Source: Halococcus agarilyticus (lineage in GTDB: Archaea > Halobacteriota > Halobacteria > Halobacteriales > Halococcaceae). From it: a DNA stretch of 64,000 nt. Below are positions 8,678 through 17,085 of the stretch, piece by piece; position 1 is the first letter of the stretch, and every line of letters begins with the position of its first letter. A program made the translations under genes and the position numbers. The notes beneath the pieces were generated by a model, which was not told the DNA's origin, did not search any database, and was given only the letters and a program-made list of their open reading frames with translations. The stretch is from the NCBI RefSeq assembly GCF_000334895.1, contig NZ_BAFM01000006.1, positions 1 through 64,000 on the forward strand. Direction: 5' to 3'.

Positions 8678-9865
8678 TCAGGTTCCGTACACATCGGTGT
8701 CGGGGTTGAAATCGCGCCACGCGAAGAAGAACATGGGCGAGGCGTCGTTGGCCCGCGGGAGCTGCGTTCCCTCGTGGGGACCGTCGAGGGCCTCGCCGGT
8801 GGCGCGCCGCCACCGCGAGCCGCCGGCGCGCATCGCGTCCGCGCCCGCGGGCTCGAACGTCAGTTCGTCTCCATCGACGCGGCGCTCGTAGGCGACGAGC
8901 GCGTCGCCCGCATCGACCGTGACGACCACCGGGAGGTCGCCGACGCGGTCGTTGATCACGCCCTCACTCGTGACCGTATCGAACGGGTAGGCGCTCGCCG
9001 TCCCGTCGCGAGCGACCCCGATGACCTCGGCCTTCGGGTGGAGCTCCCCCTCGAACTCCTCGCCGCCGATGCCGATGCGCCGCGATTCGTCGTAGCCGGC
9101 GTAGGGGTCGCGGGCGTAGTCCCGCGGTCTCGCCCCGCCGATCGCCTCGGAGGCCGGCGGCGGGAGCAGGACCTCCGTGTCGGGGTGCGTCTCGCGCCAC
9201 GCACTCCACGCCGTCAGCGTCGAGGGGACCAACGAGAGCGTCTCGCCCGTGCTCGGCCCGCGGATGGCGGTCGCGAGGATCTGACTCCAGAGGCTGTCGG
9301 TCGCACGGTCGTACATCACGAGATCGCTGTTCCAGAGCAGGCCCGAGACGCCGAACGTTGTCTCCTCACCATCGACCCGGCGTTCGGCGGTGAGCCCGCT
9401 ACCACACAGCGGACAGTACGTCACCAGAAGAGGGCCGTCGAACTCGTCGTTCACGATCTCGTGCCAGTTCAGGACCGCGAGCGGGTACGCCCGCGCCTCG
9501 CCGCCGCGTTCGACGCCGATCACGCGCTCGTTCGGGTCGAGTTCGACCCCGAACTCGCTCCAGTCGGCTCCGAACGCGGGGTCGGTGATCGCCGGGATCG
9601 CGTCCTCCGATGCGCCACGGTCGAGCTCGCTTCTGGGGACGGGTAGCTCGACGTCGCCAGCGGACTGGGGCACGCCGGCCGCCGTTCCGCCGGCGGTGGT
9701 CGCGTTCCCCGGTTCGCCGGTGGCCGCCGAAGCGTCGGTGGCTGCCGAGGTGCCGGTCTCTCCGTTCGCTCCACGGGAATCGGAGCGGCCGGCGAGGCCC
9801 GAACAGCCCGCGAGCCAGACGGCCGTGCCGCCGGCGAGTCCGGACAGATAGCGGCGGCGATCCAT
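8678..9865 (-). CDS. DUF3179 family Tat lipoprotein
   Basis: The 395-residue protein starts MDRRRYLSGLAGG, a twin-arginine signal, with a lipobox LAGC near residue 20, then a Gly/Ala/Ser/Thr-rich linker to about residue 75. The rest fits DUF3179: ERVIGVERGGEARAYPL, LNWHEIVND and YCPLCGSGL are typical, and a second half has ARDGTASAYP. The family is extracytoplasmic and of unknown function; YCPLCG may bind a metal or undergo thiol chemistry. It diverges from the TlpA/CcdA pair, which would suit a shared thiol function (inference). A TATA-like TTAAC about 27 nt upstream supports ATG 9865; a GTG 12 nt further up is the alternative. Confidence 0.85.
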   Translation of the reverse strand: MDRRRYLSGLAGGTAVWLAGCSGLAGRSDSRGANGETGTSAATDASAATGEPGNATTAGGTAAGVPQSAGDVELPVPRSELDRGASEDAIPAITDPAFGADWSEFGVELDPNERVIGVERGGEARAYPLAVLNWHEIVNDEFDGPLLVTYCPLCGSGLTAERRVDGEETTFGVSGLLWNSDLVMYDRATDSLWSQILATAIRGPSTGETLSLVPSTLTAWSAWRETHPDTEVLLPPPASEAIGGARPRDYARDPYAGYDESRRIGIGGEEFEGELHPKAEVIGVARDGTASAYPFDTVTSEGVINDRVGDLPVVVTVDAGDALVAYERRVDGDELTFEPAGADAMRAGGSRWRRATGEALDGPHEGTQLPRANDASPMFFFAWRDFNPDTDVYGT

Positions 9866-9964
9866 ACCCACCTTCACTGGTCGGTGGGGTTAACGGACGC
9901 GGGGTCGTGCGCCCCGCTCTCACACGCGCTATACGGCTATGTGGCCGTCGCTCCAAGAGGAGGT

Positions 9965-10486
9965 ATGGAGCGGCACACTCGTCGGGCGGTCCTCGGTGCA
10001 GGTGGGGCCGGGCTCGCGAGCGCGTTCGCCGGCTGTGCGGGCGTCCTCGGCGGTACGGGCGGGGCGGACGGAACGGACACCCGGGAGATCGACACCGTCG
10101 CGGTCGCCGGCTCACCGGGCGAGTCGGTGGCGATCCGTCCCCAGGGACGGGTCGCGCTGCTCGATTTCTTCGGGACGTGGTGTGCGCCCTGCAAACCCCA
10201 GATGGCCCACCTCCGGACCGTCGACGAGCGATTCCCCGACCTCCATCTGCTCTCGATCACGTGGGAGGAGGACGAAACGGCAGTGACCGACTTCTGGCGG
10301 GAGTACGAGGGGTCGTGGCCGGTCGCGCTCGATCCCGAAGTCCGCACGGGCGAGCGCTACGGCGTCCGGCGGATCCCGACGCTGCTCGTCCTTGCCCCTG
10401 ACGGCACCGAGACGTGGCGACACGTCGGCCTCGCCGCTGCCGACACGATCGTCACGGAAGTCGAACGCGCGATCGAGACGGGATGA
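9965..10486 (+). CDS. TlpA-like thioredoxin, Tat lipoprotein
   Basis: The 173-residue protein begins MERHTRRAVLGAGGAG (twin-arginine) with lipobox FAGC near residue 24, so it should be lipid-anchored outside the membrane. A thioredoxin fold follows, with active site WCAPCK near residue 75 and a cis-proline in RRIPTLLV. The family reduces or rearranges disulfides in exported proteins or apocytochromes. Its stop overlaps the start of the ccdA-like gene (ATGA), so the two are almost certainly co-translated: CcdA would pass electrons across the membrane to it. A frame extending upstream to 9884 was not used because the signal peptide begins at 9965. Confidence 0.9.
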   Translation: MERHTRRAVLGAGGAGLASAFAGCAGVLGGTGGADGTDTREIDTVAVAGSPGESVAIRPQGRVALLDFFGTWCAPCKPQMAHLRTVDERFPDLHLLSITWEEDETAVTDFWREYEGSWPVALDPEVRTGERYGVRRIPTLLVLAPDGTETWRHVGLAAADTIVTEVERAIETG

Positions 10487-11223
10487 TCGACGTCTCGGGG
10501 CTGCGCCTCGGCTTCGCGTTCACCGCCGGCGCGGCAACCTTCTTCGCGCCGTGTGCGTACCCGCTGTTGCCTGGCTACGTCGCTTACTACCTCGGCAGCG
10601 ACGCCGGGAGCGGGAAAAGCGAGGGCGAAAGCGGAGCGTCGGGCGAGTCGGACGGCGTCGGGACGGGAGCGCGGCTGCGTCGTGCGGCGACGGTGGGCGT
10701 GCTCGTGAGTGTCGGGTTCGTGCTGGTGTACGGCGTGCTCGCCGGGATCGTGGCGACAGTCGGGACGCGAGTGCTCGCGGACATCGTTCTGCTGGAACTC
10801 GTCGTCGGCGCGTTGCTCGTCGTCCTCGGGACCGCGATGGCGCTCGGTCGCGGACCGACCCGCCACGTCACGTTCCCGGAGCGACGGCGCTCGCCCGTCG
10901 CGTTCGTGGGGTTCGGGATCGTCTACGCCGCCGCGGCCGCCGGCTGCACCGCACCGGTGTTCGTCGCGGTCGCGCTGACGGCGCTGTCGAGCGGCCCGGC
11001 CACCGCGTTCGTCACGCTCGGCGCGTACGCCGCCGGGATGAGCGCCCTGATGATCGCGATTACGGCGCTGTCGGCACTCGGACGCGAGGCCATCCTTCGT
11101 CGGTTGCCACGGCCACAGACGGTCTCGCGGGTCGCGGGCGTGCTCCTCGTGGCGGCCGGCCTCGCCCAGGTCTACCTCTTTTCGTTCCGGTTCGGCGGGC
11201 TCACGCTGCTCGGCCTGGAGTGA
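10483..11223 (+). CDS. ccdA: CcdA family thiol-electron transporter
   Basis: The 246-residue membrane protein has about six hydrophobic helices and the two conserved cysteines of CcdA: FFAPCAYPLLPGY in helix 1 (near residue 21) and AAAGCTAPVF near residue 161. An acidic/serine-rich loop separates helices 1 and 2 (about 37-58). The protein carries reducing power from cytoplasmic thioredoxin to the outer-face partner, here most likely the TlpA-like lipoprotein whose stop codon overlaps its ATG. In haloarchaea this supports cytochrome c or copper-protein maturation; which client applies is not visible. Confidence 0.88.
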   Translation: MIDVSGLRLGFAFTAGAATFFAPCAYPLLPGYVAYYLGSDAGSGKSEGESGASGESDGVGTGARLRRAATVGVLVSVGFVLVYGVLAGIVATVGTRVLADIVLLELVVGALLVVLGTAMALGRGPTRHVTFPERRRSPVAFVGFGIVYAAAAAGCTAPVFVAVALTALSSGPATAFVTLGAYAAGMSALMIAITALSALGREAILRRLPRPQTVSRVAGVLLVAAGLAQVYLFSFRFGGLTLLGLE

Positions 11224-11262
11224 AGCCAGAACGAGTTTGTCGATGGCGCGCGAGGCGGTGAC

Positions 11263-11613
11263 ATGGCCGGGATCGTCTTCTTCGAGACGGCGGCGCTCGA
11301 TCGGATGGTCGAGTTCTATACCGAGCGACTGGACGCGTCGGTGTGGCTCGAACAGGCCGGCTGTACGATCCTCCGCAACGAGAACCTCCTGCTCGGGTTC
11401 TGTGGCGGCGATCGCGCCGAAACCGACGGCACGATCACGCTCTTTTTCGACGACCGATCCGCGGTCGACGGGATGTACGACCGGCTCGACGATCGTGCCC
11501 ACGGGAGTCCGGAACTGAACGAGGAGTACGACATCTACCAGTTCTTCGCCGACGATCCGGAGGGACGAACGCTCGAGTTCCAGACGTTCCTCCATCCGAT
11601 CGATCCGTACTGA
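11263..11613 (+). CDS. VOC (glyoxalase/dioxygenase) family protein
   Basis: The 116-residue single-domain protein has the beta-alpha-beta-beta-beta pattern of vicinal-oxygen-chelate proteins: MVEFYTERLDA in the first helix, LLLGF in the first sheet, and YQFFADDPEGRTLEFQTF at the end, where the Glu of LEFQ is a usual metal ligand. Substrate is unknown; the fold includes glyoxalases, dioxygenases and resistance proteins. It follows ccdA on the same strand after 39 bp and may be co-transcribed. Confidence 0.8.
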   Translation: MAGIVFFETAALDRMVEFYTERLDASVWLEQAGCTILRNENLLLGFCGGDRAETDGTITLFFDDRSAVDGMYDRLDDRAHGSPELNEEYDIYQFFADDPEGRTLEFQTFLHPIDPY

Positions 11614-11723
11614 GCGCAGCACTCGACCGACGACACACCGCAACGCCGGCAGTACCGTTACGGCCGATTCGTTCGCTGTGCTTCCCCACAAAACATATGC
11701 CACCCGTCGTATCAGGGGTTGGT

Positions 11724-12647
11724 ATGCCCTCCCACACGCGTTCGGTCGCCGCGGTCGCGCTCGCCCTCCTCGTCGTGCTCGCCGGCTGTGGCGGTTTTAG
11801 CGCCGGCGGCGGCAGCGATGGCGGCGAGGCCGCGAGCGCCGGCGGCGGTGGCGGCGATCAGAGCGCCGGCAGCAGTGGCGGTGCCGATAGCCTCGCCAAC
11901 ACCGCCGGTGGATCGGCCGCCGACACGGGAGGAAACAACGGCCAGGCGCTCCAGGCGAACCGGGCGATCGTCAAGACCGCCCACGTCCGTCTCGAGGTCG
12001 AGAACTTCAGTACGGCACGGGGGAACATCACGAGCGCGACGCGTCGGCTGGGCGGGTACGTGGGCGCGTCGAGCGAGTCGACCCGGGGCGAGAACGGCAA
12101 CCGGACCGCCGGTCAGGTCGTTCTCCGCGTCCCGAGCCGGAACTTCTCCGCGCTCTACGATCGGGTGCAGGCGACCGGCACGGTGCTGAGTGCGAACACG
12201 AACACGAGCGACGTCACCGAACAGTTGGTCGACCTCGAAGCACGCCTCGAAAACCTCCGGGCGCAGCGCCAACGCCTGCGGAACCTCTACGAGAACGCGA
12301 GCGACACCGAGGCAGTCCTCAAGGTCCAGGAACGCCTCTCGAACACCCAGTCTGAGATCGAGCGCCTGGAGGCCCAGCTCCAGTCGCTCGAAAACCGGAT
12401 CACGCTCTCGACGATCACGGTCGAGCTCACCGAACCCGCCGACGATCCGGTCGTCGCGGGAGCGTGGTACGACGTCGGCGTGCTCGACGCCTTCCTCGAC
12501 TCGATCGGCGGCGTCGTCACGACGCTCCGGGCGGCGGTCGTCGCGGTCGCGTATCTCGCGCCGTACCTCCTCGTCTTCGGCGTGCCCATCCTGCTCGGCT
12601 ATCTCGCCTACCGGCGGCGGACGGCGGCATCCGCGAGCGCCGAGTGA
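11724..12647 (+). CDS. DUF4349 lipoprotein with coiled coil and C-terminal membrane helix
   Basis: The 307-residue protein has a signal peptide with lipobox LAGC near residue 21, a long Gly/Ser/Ala linker (about 22-75), then the DUF4349 domain starting at IVKTAHVRLEVENF. A coiled coil (about 165-230, rich in Leu/Arg/Glu/Gln) and a C-terminal hydrophobic span (about 270-295) follow. The family is envelope-associated and of unknown role. ATG 11724 is preferred over ATG 11697 because the upstream one lies inside an A+T-rich TATA-like element (11690-11699) about 29 nt before 11724. Confidence 0.82.
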   Translation: MPSHTRSVAAVALALLVVLAGCGGFSAGGGSDGGEAASAGGGGGDQSAGSSGGADSLANTAGGSAADTGGNNGQALQANRAIVKTAHVRLEVENFSTARGNITSATRRLGGYVGASSESTRGENGNRTAGQVVLRVPSRNFSALYDRVQATGTVLSANTNTSDVTEQLVDLEARLENLRAQRQRLRNLYENASDTEAVLKVQERLSNTQSEIERLEAQLQSLENRITLSTITVELTEPADDPVVAGAWYDVGVLDAFLDSIGGVVTTLRAAVVAVAYLAPYLLVFGVPILLGYLAYRRRTAASASAE

Positions 12648-12707
12648 ACCCGGTTCGGGGCAGTGCGGCTCAGTGGCGTTTTTGATCGTGGCGCTCCGCG
12701 GTGGGGT

Positions 12708-13217
12708 ATGGAGTTCGAGGTGATTCAGGGCGACATCGCCGCCCAGCAAGCCGACGCGCTCGTGAACGCCGCCGGCACGAGTCTCGAAATGGGCTCCGGC
12801 GTGGCGGGGGCGCTCCGGCGCGGCGCGGGCGGCGAGATCAACCGCGAGGCGGTCTCGCAGGGACCGATCGATCTCGGAACGGTGGCGGTCACCGACGCCC
12901 ACGATCTCGACGCCGAGTACGTGATCCACGCCGCCGCGATGCCCCATTACGGGGACGGCGAGGCCACGGCGGAGAGCATTCGGAACGCGACCCACAACGC
13001 GCTCGAACGCGCCGACGAACTGGGGTGTGAATCGCTCGTGCTCCCCGCGTTGGGATGTGGCGTCGCCGGGTTCGCCCTTCGAGAAGGCGCAACGATCATC
13101 GCCGATGCCGTTGCCGACTACGCTCCCGAGTCGCTCACGGACGTGCGTTTGATCGGGTACAGCGACGACGAGGTCGCCGTTATCCGTGAGGCCGCGAGCG
13201 AGACCCGTGACGGATGA
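12708..13217 (+). CDS. Macro domain protein (ADP-ribose binding)
   Basis: The 169-residue protein is one macro domain: GDIAAQQADALVNAAGT, then the Gly-rich GSGVAGALRRGAG loop, VIHAAAMPHY, and LPALGCGVAGF in the second phosphate loop. These bind ADP-ribose; many members remove mono-ADP-ribose from proteins or hydrolyse O-acetyl-ADP-ribose. A TTTTT run 26 nt upstream of ATG 12708 looks like a leaderless promoter. Its end overlaps a small CxxC gene by 11 bp, suggesting joint expression. Confidence 0.88.
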   Translation: MEFEVIQGDIAAQQADALVNAAGTSLEMGSGVAGALRRGAGGEINREAVSQGPIDLGTVAVTDAHDLDAEYVIHAAAMPHYGDGEATAESIRNATHNALERADELGCESLVLPALGCGVAGFALREGATIIADAVADYAPESLTDVRLIGYSDDEVAVIREAASETRDG

Positions 13218-13509
13218 GAGCGATCCGGTCGCCGCGCCGCCTGGCGACCGCGATCGCACGGCGGGTGATTCCGGAGCCTCTCGATCCGGACCACCGCCCG
13301 CTCCGGAAGCAGCCGCCGATCCCGAGGTATGTCCGGTCTGTGACGTCGCGTACGACTCGGTGTCGGTCCACGACGCGGGGCTCCTCGTGAACCTGCTCGA
13401 CAACGAGCGCTACCGGCGAGTGTGTTTCGAGCCGGTCGCCGCGGCCGACGGGACGTCCCTTATTCGGTTCTACCACCACACGCACGACCAGGCGGCGCTC
13501 GACGGCTGA
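13207..13509 (+). CDS. Small conserved haloarchaeal protein with CPVC motif
   Basis: The 100-residue product starts with GTG inside the last codons of the macro-domain gene. Residues 1-38 are Pro/Ala/Asp-rich and disordered. A CPVC pair near residue 43 opens a compact domain containing LVNLLDNERYRRVCFEPV and RFYHHTHDQ. The cysteines and histidines could bind one zinc ion. I do not recognise a named family. The overlap with the macro gene suggests translational coupling. Confidence 0.65.
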   Translation: MTDESDPVAAPPGDRDRTAGDSGASRSGPPPAPEAAADPEVCPVCDVAYDSVSVHDAGLLVNLLDNERYRRVCFEPVAAADGTSLIRFYHHTHDQAALDG

Positions 13510-13536
13510 GCGCGTCGCCGCGGCCGGCGGATGTCG

Positions 13537-14514
13537 CTACGTGTGGCCCGAGACTCGCACCGGCTCGTAGGGTTCTTCGAGATACTCGATGTCGCTCTCG
13601 GCGAGCGAGATGTCGAGCGCCGCGACCGCCTGTTCGAGGTGTTCGACGCTCGTCGTCCCGACGATCGGTGCGTCGACCCAGTCCTTGTGGAGGAGCCACG
13701 AGAGGGCGATCTGGGCCATCGTGGCGTCCTCCTCGGCGGCGAGCTCCGCGACGCGCTCGTTGATCTCCCGACCGCCACCCTCGCGGTAGGGGTGTTCGTA
13801 GAGGTACTCCTCGCTCGCGCCGCGTGCGGTGGCGTCGATCTCCTCGTGTGGCCTGGCGAGATAGCCGCGTGCGAGCGGGCTCCACGGCAACACGCCGACG
13901 TCTTCCCGCTGGCAGAGCGGCAGCATCTCGCGCTCCTCCTCGCGGTAGACGAGGTTGTAGTGGTTCTGCATCGTGACGAATCGTTCGAGACCCAGAGAGC
14001 GGCTGGTGTGGAGCGCGTCGGCGAACTGGTGAGCCCACATCGAGGAGCCACCGATGTAGCGCACCTTCCCGCGGCGCACGGCGTCGTCGAGCGCCCGGAG
14101 CGTCCCCTCGATCGGCGCGTCGTCGTCCCAGCGATGAGTCTGGTAGAGGTCGATCGTCTCCATTCCCAACCGGTCGAGGCTGTTTTCGAGCTCCTGTTCG
14201 ATGGCCTTGCGCGAGAGGCCCCGGGCGTTCGGATTGTCGTCGTCCATCGGGTTGTAGACCTTGGTGGCGACCACCGGCCAGTCGCGGTCGTAGCCTTCGA
14301 GGGCGTTGCCGAGCACCCGCTCGCTCTCGCCGCGCGAGTACATGTTCGCGGTGTCGAAGAAGTTGATCCCGAGATCGATCGCGCACTCGATGATCTCCTC
14401 GCTTTGCTCCTCGTCGAGCACCCAGTCGCGCCACTCGGGGCTCCCGAAGCTCATGCAGCCGAGACAGATCCGGCTCACCTCCATCCCCGTCGAGCCGAGG
14501 GTCGTGTACTCCAT
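13537..14514 (-). CDS. Aldo/keto reductase
   Basis: The 325-residue protein is a standard (beta/alpha)8 aldo/keto reductase. It starts MEYTTLGSTGMEVSRICLG, and the catalytic tetrad can be read: Asp and Tyr in FFDTANMYSRGESE, Lys in VVATKVYNP, His in DLYQTHRWD. The C-terminal NADPH-binding segment contains APIVGTTSVEHLEQAV. It resembles bacterial YajO/Tas-like reductases; the natural carbonyl substrate is unknown. A T-rich TATA-like element about 26 nt before ATG 14514 supports this start; the reading frame stays open far upstream but without protein likeness. Confidence 0.9.
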   Translation of the reverse strand: MEYTTLGSTGMEVSRICLGCMSFGSPEWRDWVLDEEQSEEIIECAIDLGINFFDTANMYSRGESERVLGNALEGYDRDWPVVATKVYNPMDDDNPNARGLSRKAIEQELENSLDRLGMETIDLYQTHRWDDDAPIEGTLRALDDAVRRGKVRYIGGSSMWAHQFADALHTSRSLGLERFVTMQNHYNLVYREEEREMLPLCQREDVGVLPWSPLARGYLARPHEEIDATARGASEEYLYEHPYREGGGREINERVAELAAEEDATMAQIALSWLLHKDWVDAPIVGTTSVEHLEQAVAALDISLAESDIEYLEEPYEPVRVSGHT

Positions 14515-14675
14515 GCGACGGAGAGACACCCACTCAGTAAAAATCCCCCCACAACCGGCAGCGATCGCCCCCGAGTCGACCGTGCCGTGCAAAACGGCCG
14601 TTCGAGGTCGTGCCAGCGACGCCGGGCGATCGGTCCCGGCCGACAGTATAACACGCGCCAGCGGCAACGGTGTCC

Positions 14676-14918
14676 ATGACCTGTCCACATCTGGAGTACC
14701 GAAGGGAAACCGACGAGCACCACGGCGACGAGCGCTTCGCTGAGCCACGGGGGTACTGTACGGTGGCCGAACGGTTCGTCGAGGCGCTGCGCGCGGACGT
14801 CTGCAACGACCGCTACGACCTCGATCACGAGCGCCACTGCGAGATCTACCGCGAGCACGCCGGGACGGACGAACGGGCTGGGAACGGCGCGCGCGGAGTG
14901 ACGACCAATGACCTATGA
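14676..14918 (+). CDS. Small conserved haloarchaeal protein
   Basis: The 80-residue product begins MTCPHLEYRRETDEHH and has cysteines near residues 3, 28, 43 and 55 plus several histidines, so a bound metal is possible. I do not recognise a named family. A TATA-like AGTATAAC lies 27 nt upstream of ATG 14676. Its 3' end overlaps the BKACE gene by 11 bp, so the two are probably one unit. Confidence 0.65.
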   Translation: MTCPHLEYRRETDEHHGDERFAEPRGYCTVAERFVEALRADVCNDRYDLDHERHCEIYREHAGTDERAGNGARGVTTNDL

Positions 14919-15750
14919 GGCGTTTCTCGCCGGCGAGCCGGTGATCGTCACCGCGGCGCTGACCGGTGGCGTCCACGGCAAGGAGGCGAACCCGAACCTC
15001 CCCGAGACGCCCGCGGAGATCGGTCGCGCGGCGGCCGCGGCGGAGGCAGCGGGCGCGGCGGTCGTCCACCTCCACGCCCGCCAAGACAACGGTGAGCGCT
15101 CGTTTGCGACCGAGCGGTTTCAGGAGATCGACGACGCCGTTCGGGAGCACACAGAGAACGTGATCGTCCAGCACTCGACCGGCGGGACGGCCGCCCCGAC
15201 GGCCGATCGTCACCAACCGCTCCGGACCGATCCACCGCCCGAGATGGCCTCTCTCGACATGGGACCGCTGAATCGCTACGATCACCTGACGAGCGAGAAC
15301 ACCCGCGGGACGGTCGACGCGCTCCACGCGGAGATGGTCGAGCGCGGGATCAAACCCGAACTGGAGGTGTTCAACGACGGCCACCGCAACGAGGTCCACA
15401 GTTTGGTGGAGCGCCGCGACCTCGCGGAGCCGGTGTACGCCACGCTCGTCTTCGGTTCGGGCACGCTCACCCGGCCGCGACCGCGGAACTTCCTGACCGC
15501 CATCGAGGGTCTCCCCGAGGGCGCGCTGTTCAACACGCTCGGCTTCGGTCGGCACCAGCTGCCGTTCGCGACGATGGGCATCCTCTTCGGCGGGCACGTT
15601 CGCGTCGGGCTGGAGGACAACGTCCACTACCGGCGGGGCGAGCTCGCCGAGAGCAACGCCCAGCTCGTCGAGCGCGTCGCCCGGATCGCCGAGGCGCTCG
15701 GCCGCGAGGTCGCCACGCCCGACCGGGCGAGGACGATCCTCGGCCTCTGA
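14908..15750 (+). CDS. Beta-keto acid cleavage enzyme (BKACE, DUF849)
   Basis: The 280-residue protein fits the DUF849/BKACE family, zinc-dependent enzymes that condense a beta-keto acid with acetyl-CoA; Kce of lysine fermentation is the founding member. Visible marks are the early VIVTAALTGGVHGKE, the metal site VVHLHAR, STGGTAAPT, and the late GHVRVGLEDNVHY. Residues usually binding zinc (H-x-H and Glu) are present. The substrate cannot be told from sequence. It overlaps a small Cys-rich protein upstream and is followed after 12 bp by an SRPBCC gene. Confidence 0.85.
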   Translation: MTYEAFLAGEPVIVTAALTGGVHGKEANPNLPETPAEIGRAAAAAEAAGAAVVHLHARQDNGERSFATERFQEIDDAVREHTENVIVQHSTGGTAAPTADRHQPLRTDPPPEMASLDMGPLNRYDHLTSENTRGTVDALHAEMVERGIKPELEVFNDGHRNEVHSLVERRDLAEPVYATLVFGSGTLTRPRPRNFLTAIEGLPEGALFNTLGFGRHQLPFATMGILFGGHVRVGLEDNVHYRRGELAESNAQLVERVARIAEALGREVATPDRARTILGL

Positions 15751-15762
15751 ACCTCAGCACCC

Positions 15763-16197
15763 GTGAACTGTCCCACGAAGCTCGCCGCCGGTCTTTCGTT
15801 CGAGCGCACGCCCGACGGGCCGCGGCTCGTCGTCTCGCGCGAGATCGGCGCGGCCCCCGCCGTCGCCTGGCGGCTGCTCACCGACACCCACCGGTGGCCA
15901 GTGTGGGGTCCGTCGGTCGTCGGCGTCGCGTGCGAGGGTCGGTTCGTACAGGCCGGAACGTGCGGTCACGTCCGCACCGTCGGCGGGCTCGAACTCCCCT
16001 TCCGGGTGACCGAGTGTGCCGATCGCCGCTGGACGTGGCGGGTCGCGGGCGTGCCGGCGACCGGCCACCGGGTCGAGCCCCTGGAAAGCGGCTGCCGCGT
16101 CGCGTTCGAGATCCCGCCCCTCGCGGCCCCGTACGCACTCGTCTGTCGGCGCGGGCTCGCGACCATCGAGCGACTCGCCCGGGACGCGACGGAGTGA
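15763..16197 (+). CDS. SRPBCC family protein
   Basis: The 144-residue protein, started by GTG at 15763, has the helix-grip pattern of the SRPBCC/polyketide-cyclase-like superfamily: SREIGAAPAVAWRLLTDTHRWPVWGPSV, then strands ending in GHRVEPLESGCRVAFEIP, and a long C-terminal helix. Such proteins bind hydrophobic ligands. It follows the BKACE gene closely and may be in the same transcript. The GTG start is the only one that keeps the first strand. Confidence 0.7.
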   Translation: MNCPTKLAAGLSFERTPDGPRLVVSREIGAAPAVAWRLLTDTHRWPVWGPSVVGVACEGRFVQAGTCGHVRTVGGLELPFRVTECADRRWTWRVAGVPATGHRVEPLESGCRVAFEIPPLAAPYALVCRRGLATIERLARDATE

Positions 16198-16230
16198 GCC
16201 ACTTCCGGCGAGGACGGCGGGCGTGCGTGA

Positions 16231-16467
16231 CTACTGCTCGACGAGAAGGAGGTCGCTCACCGAGTGGAGGTCCTCCTCCAGTCCCTCGCCGTCGCAGTCG
16301 TCGTTCGGGCACGAGAATCGCCACCCGTCCGTGGTCGCCGTTCGTTCCGGAAAGCGCTCGCCGCAGACCTCGCAGAACAGCTGCTCGTCCGAGCAGCCGT
16401 CCCGATGGAGTTCGAGTTCGAGCTCGCTCGTGAACGTCCGCTTGCAGTTCCGGCAAGTGTAGGTCAT
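16231..16467 (-). CDS. Small zinc-finger protein, C2H2 plus CxxC
   Basis: The 78-residue product starts MTYTCRNCKRTFTSELELELHRDGC, a C2H2-like finger. It continues with CEVCGERF and CPNDDC, a second metal-binding pair. Similar short proteins are widespread in haloarchaea (possibly the HVO_2901 type); roles are mostly unknown, with regulation or protein-protein contact likely. A minus-strand TATA-like TGATATAT 27 nt before the ATG supports the start and a leaderless transcript. The gene is convergent with the SRPBCC gene to its left. Confidence 0.75.
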   Translation of the reverse strand: MTYTCRNCKRTFTSELELELHRDGCSDEQLFCEVCGERFPERTATTDGWRFSCPNDDCDGEGLEEDLHSVSDLLLVEQ

Positions 16468-16605
16468 ACTTGCCGAATCATCGGCCAGGGATATATCACC
16501 ACCGCTTTTGGACGATTGGTCGACACGACGGGCGGGACGGCGCGGGGCAACGAGACGGCGTGTGCCGACCATGGGGTTTTGGACCCCGCGGCCCTCGGTG
16601 GACGT

Positions 16606-17085
16606 ATGCCGACCTTCGAGCGCGAGACCTACGTGCGCGCACCGTTCGACGAAGTCTGGCGGTTTCACTCGACGCTCGACGGCCTCGAAGCGCTGACGCC
16701 TCGCTTCATGAACCTCCGGGTGGAGTCCTCGCGCGGGCCGAACGGCGAGCCCGGTCCCGACGTGCTGGAGGCGGGCGCGGAGGCCGACCTCACCGTGCGG
16801 CCAGGCGGCGTCGGTCCGCGCCAAGGCTGGACGACCAGGATCATCGAACGCAGGGAGGAAGAGGGGGCCGGCCTGTTCCGCGACGAGATGATCGACGGGC
16901 CGTTCCGGCGCTGGGTCCACACCCACAGTTTCTACGCCGACGGCGGCGGGACGCACGTCCGCGATCGGGTGGAGTACCAACTCCCGTTCGGCGATCTCGG
17001 GCGGCTGGCCGGCCCGTTCGCGGTCGTCGGCTTCGAGCCGATGTTCCGGTATCGCCACCGCGAGACAAAACGTCGGCTTGAATGA
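16606..17085 (+). CDS. SRPBCC family protein (COQ10/cyclase-like)
   Basis: The 159-residue protein starts MPTFERETYVRAPFDEVWRF, the usual opening of START-like ligand-binding proteins. It keeps the family signs FHSTLDGLEALTP, GGGTHVRDRVEY and a C-terminal helix after GRLAGPFAVVGF. Comparable proteins are annotated as cyclases/dehydrases or CoxG-like; ligand unknown. It is about 23% identical by eye to the other SRPBCC gene at 15763, so a local duplication is not evident. Confidence 0.75.
   Translation: MPTFERETYVRAPFDEVWRFHSTLDGLEALTPRFMNLRVESSRGPNGEPGPDVLEAGAEADLTVRPGGVGPRQGWTTRIIERREEEGAGLFRDEMIDGPFRRWVHTHSFYADGGGTHVRDRVEYQLPFGDLGRLAGPFAVVGFEPMFRYRHRETKRRLE

Noticed and set aside
13537-15627. 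A 696-codon form of the aldo/keto reductase
   Set aside because: The first 371 codons lie antisense to the BKACE gene and show no domain; the enzyme starts cleanly at 14514.
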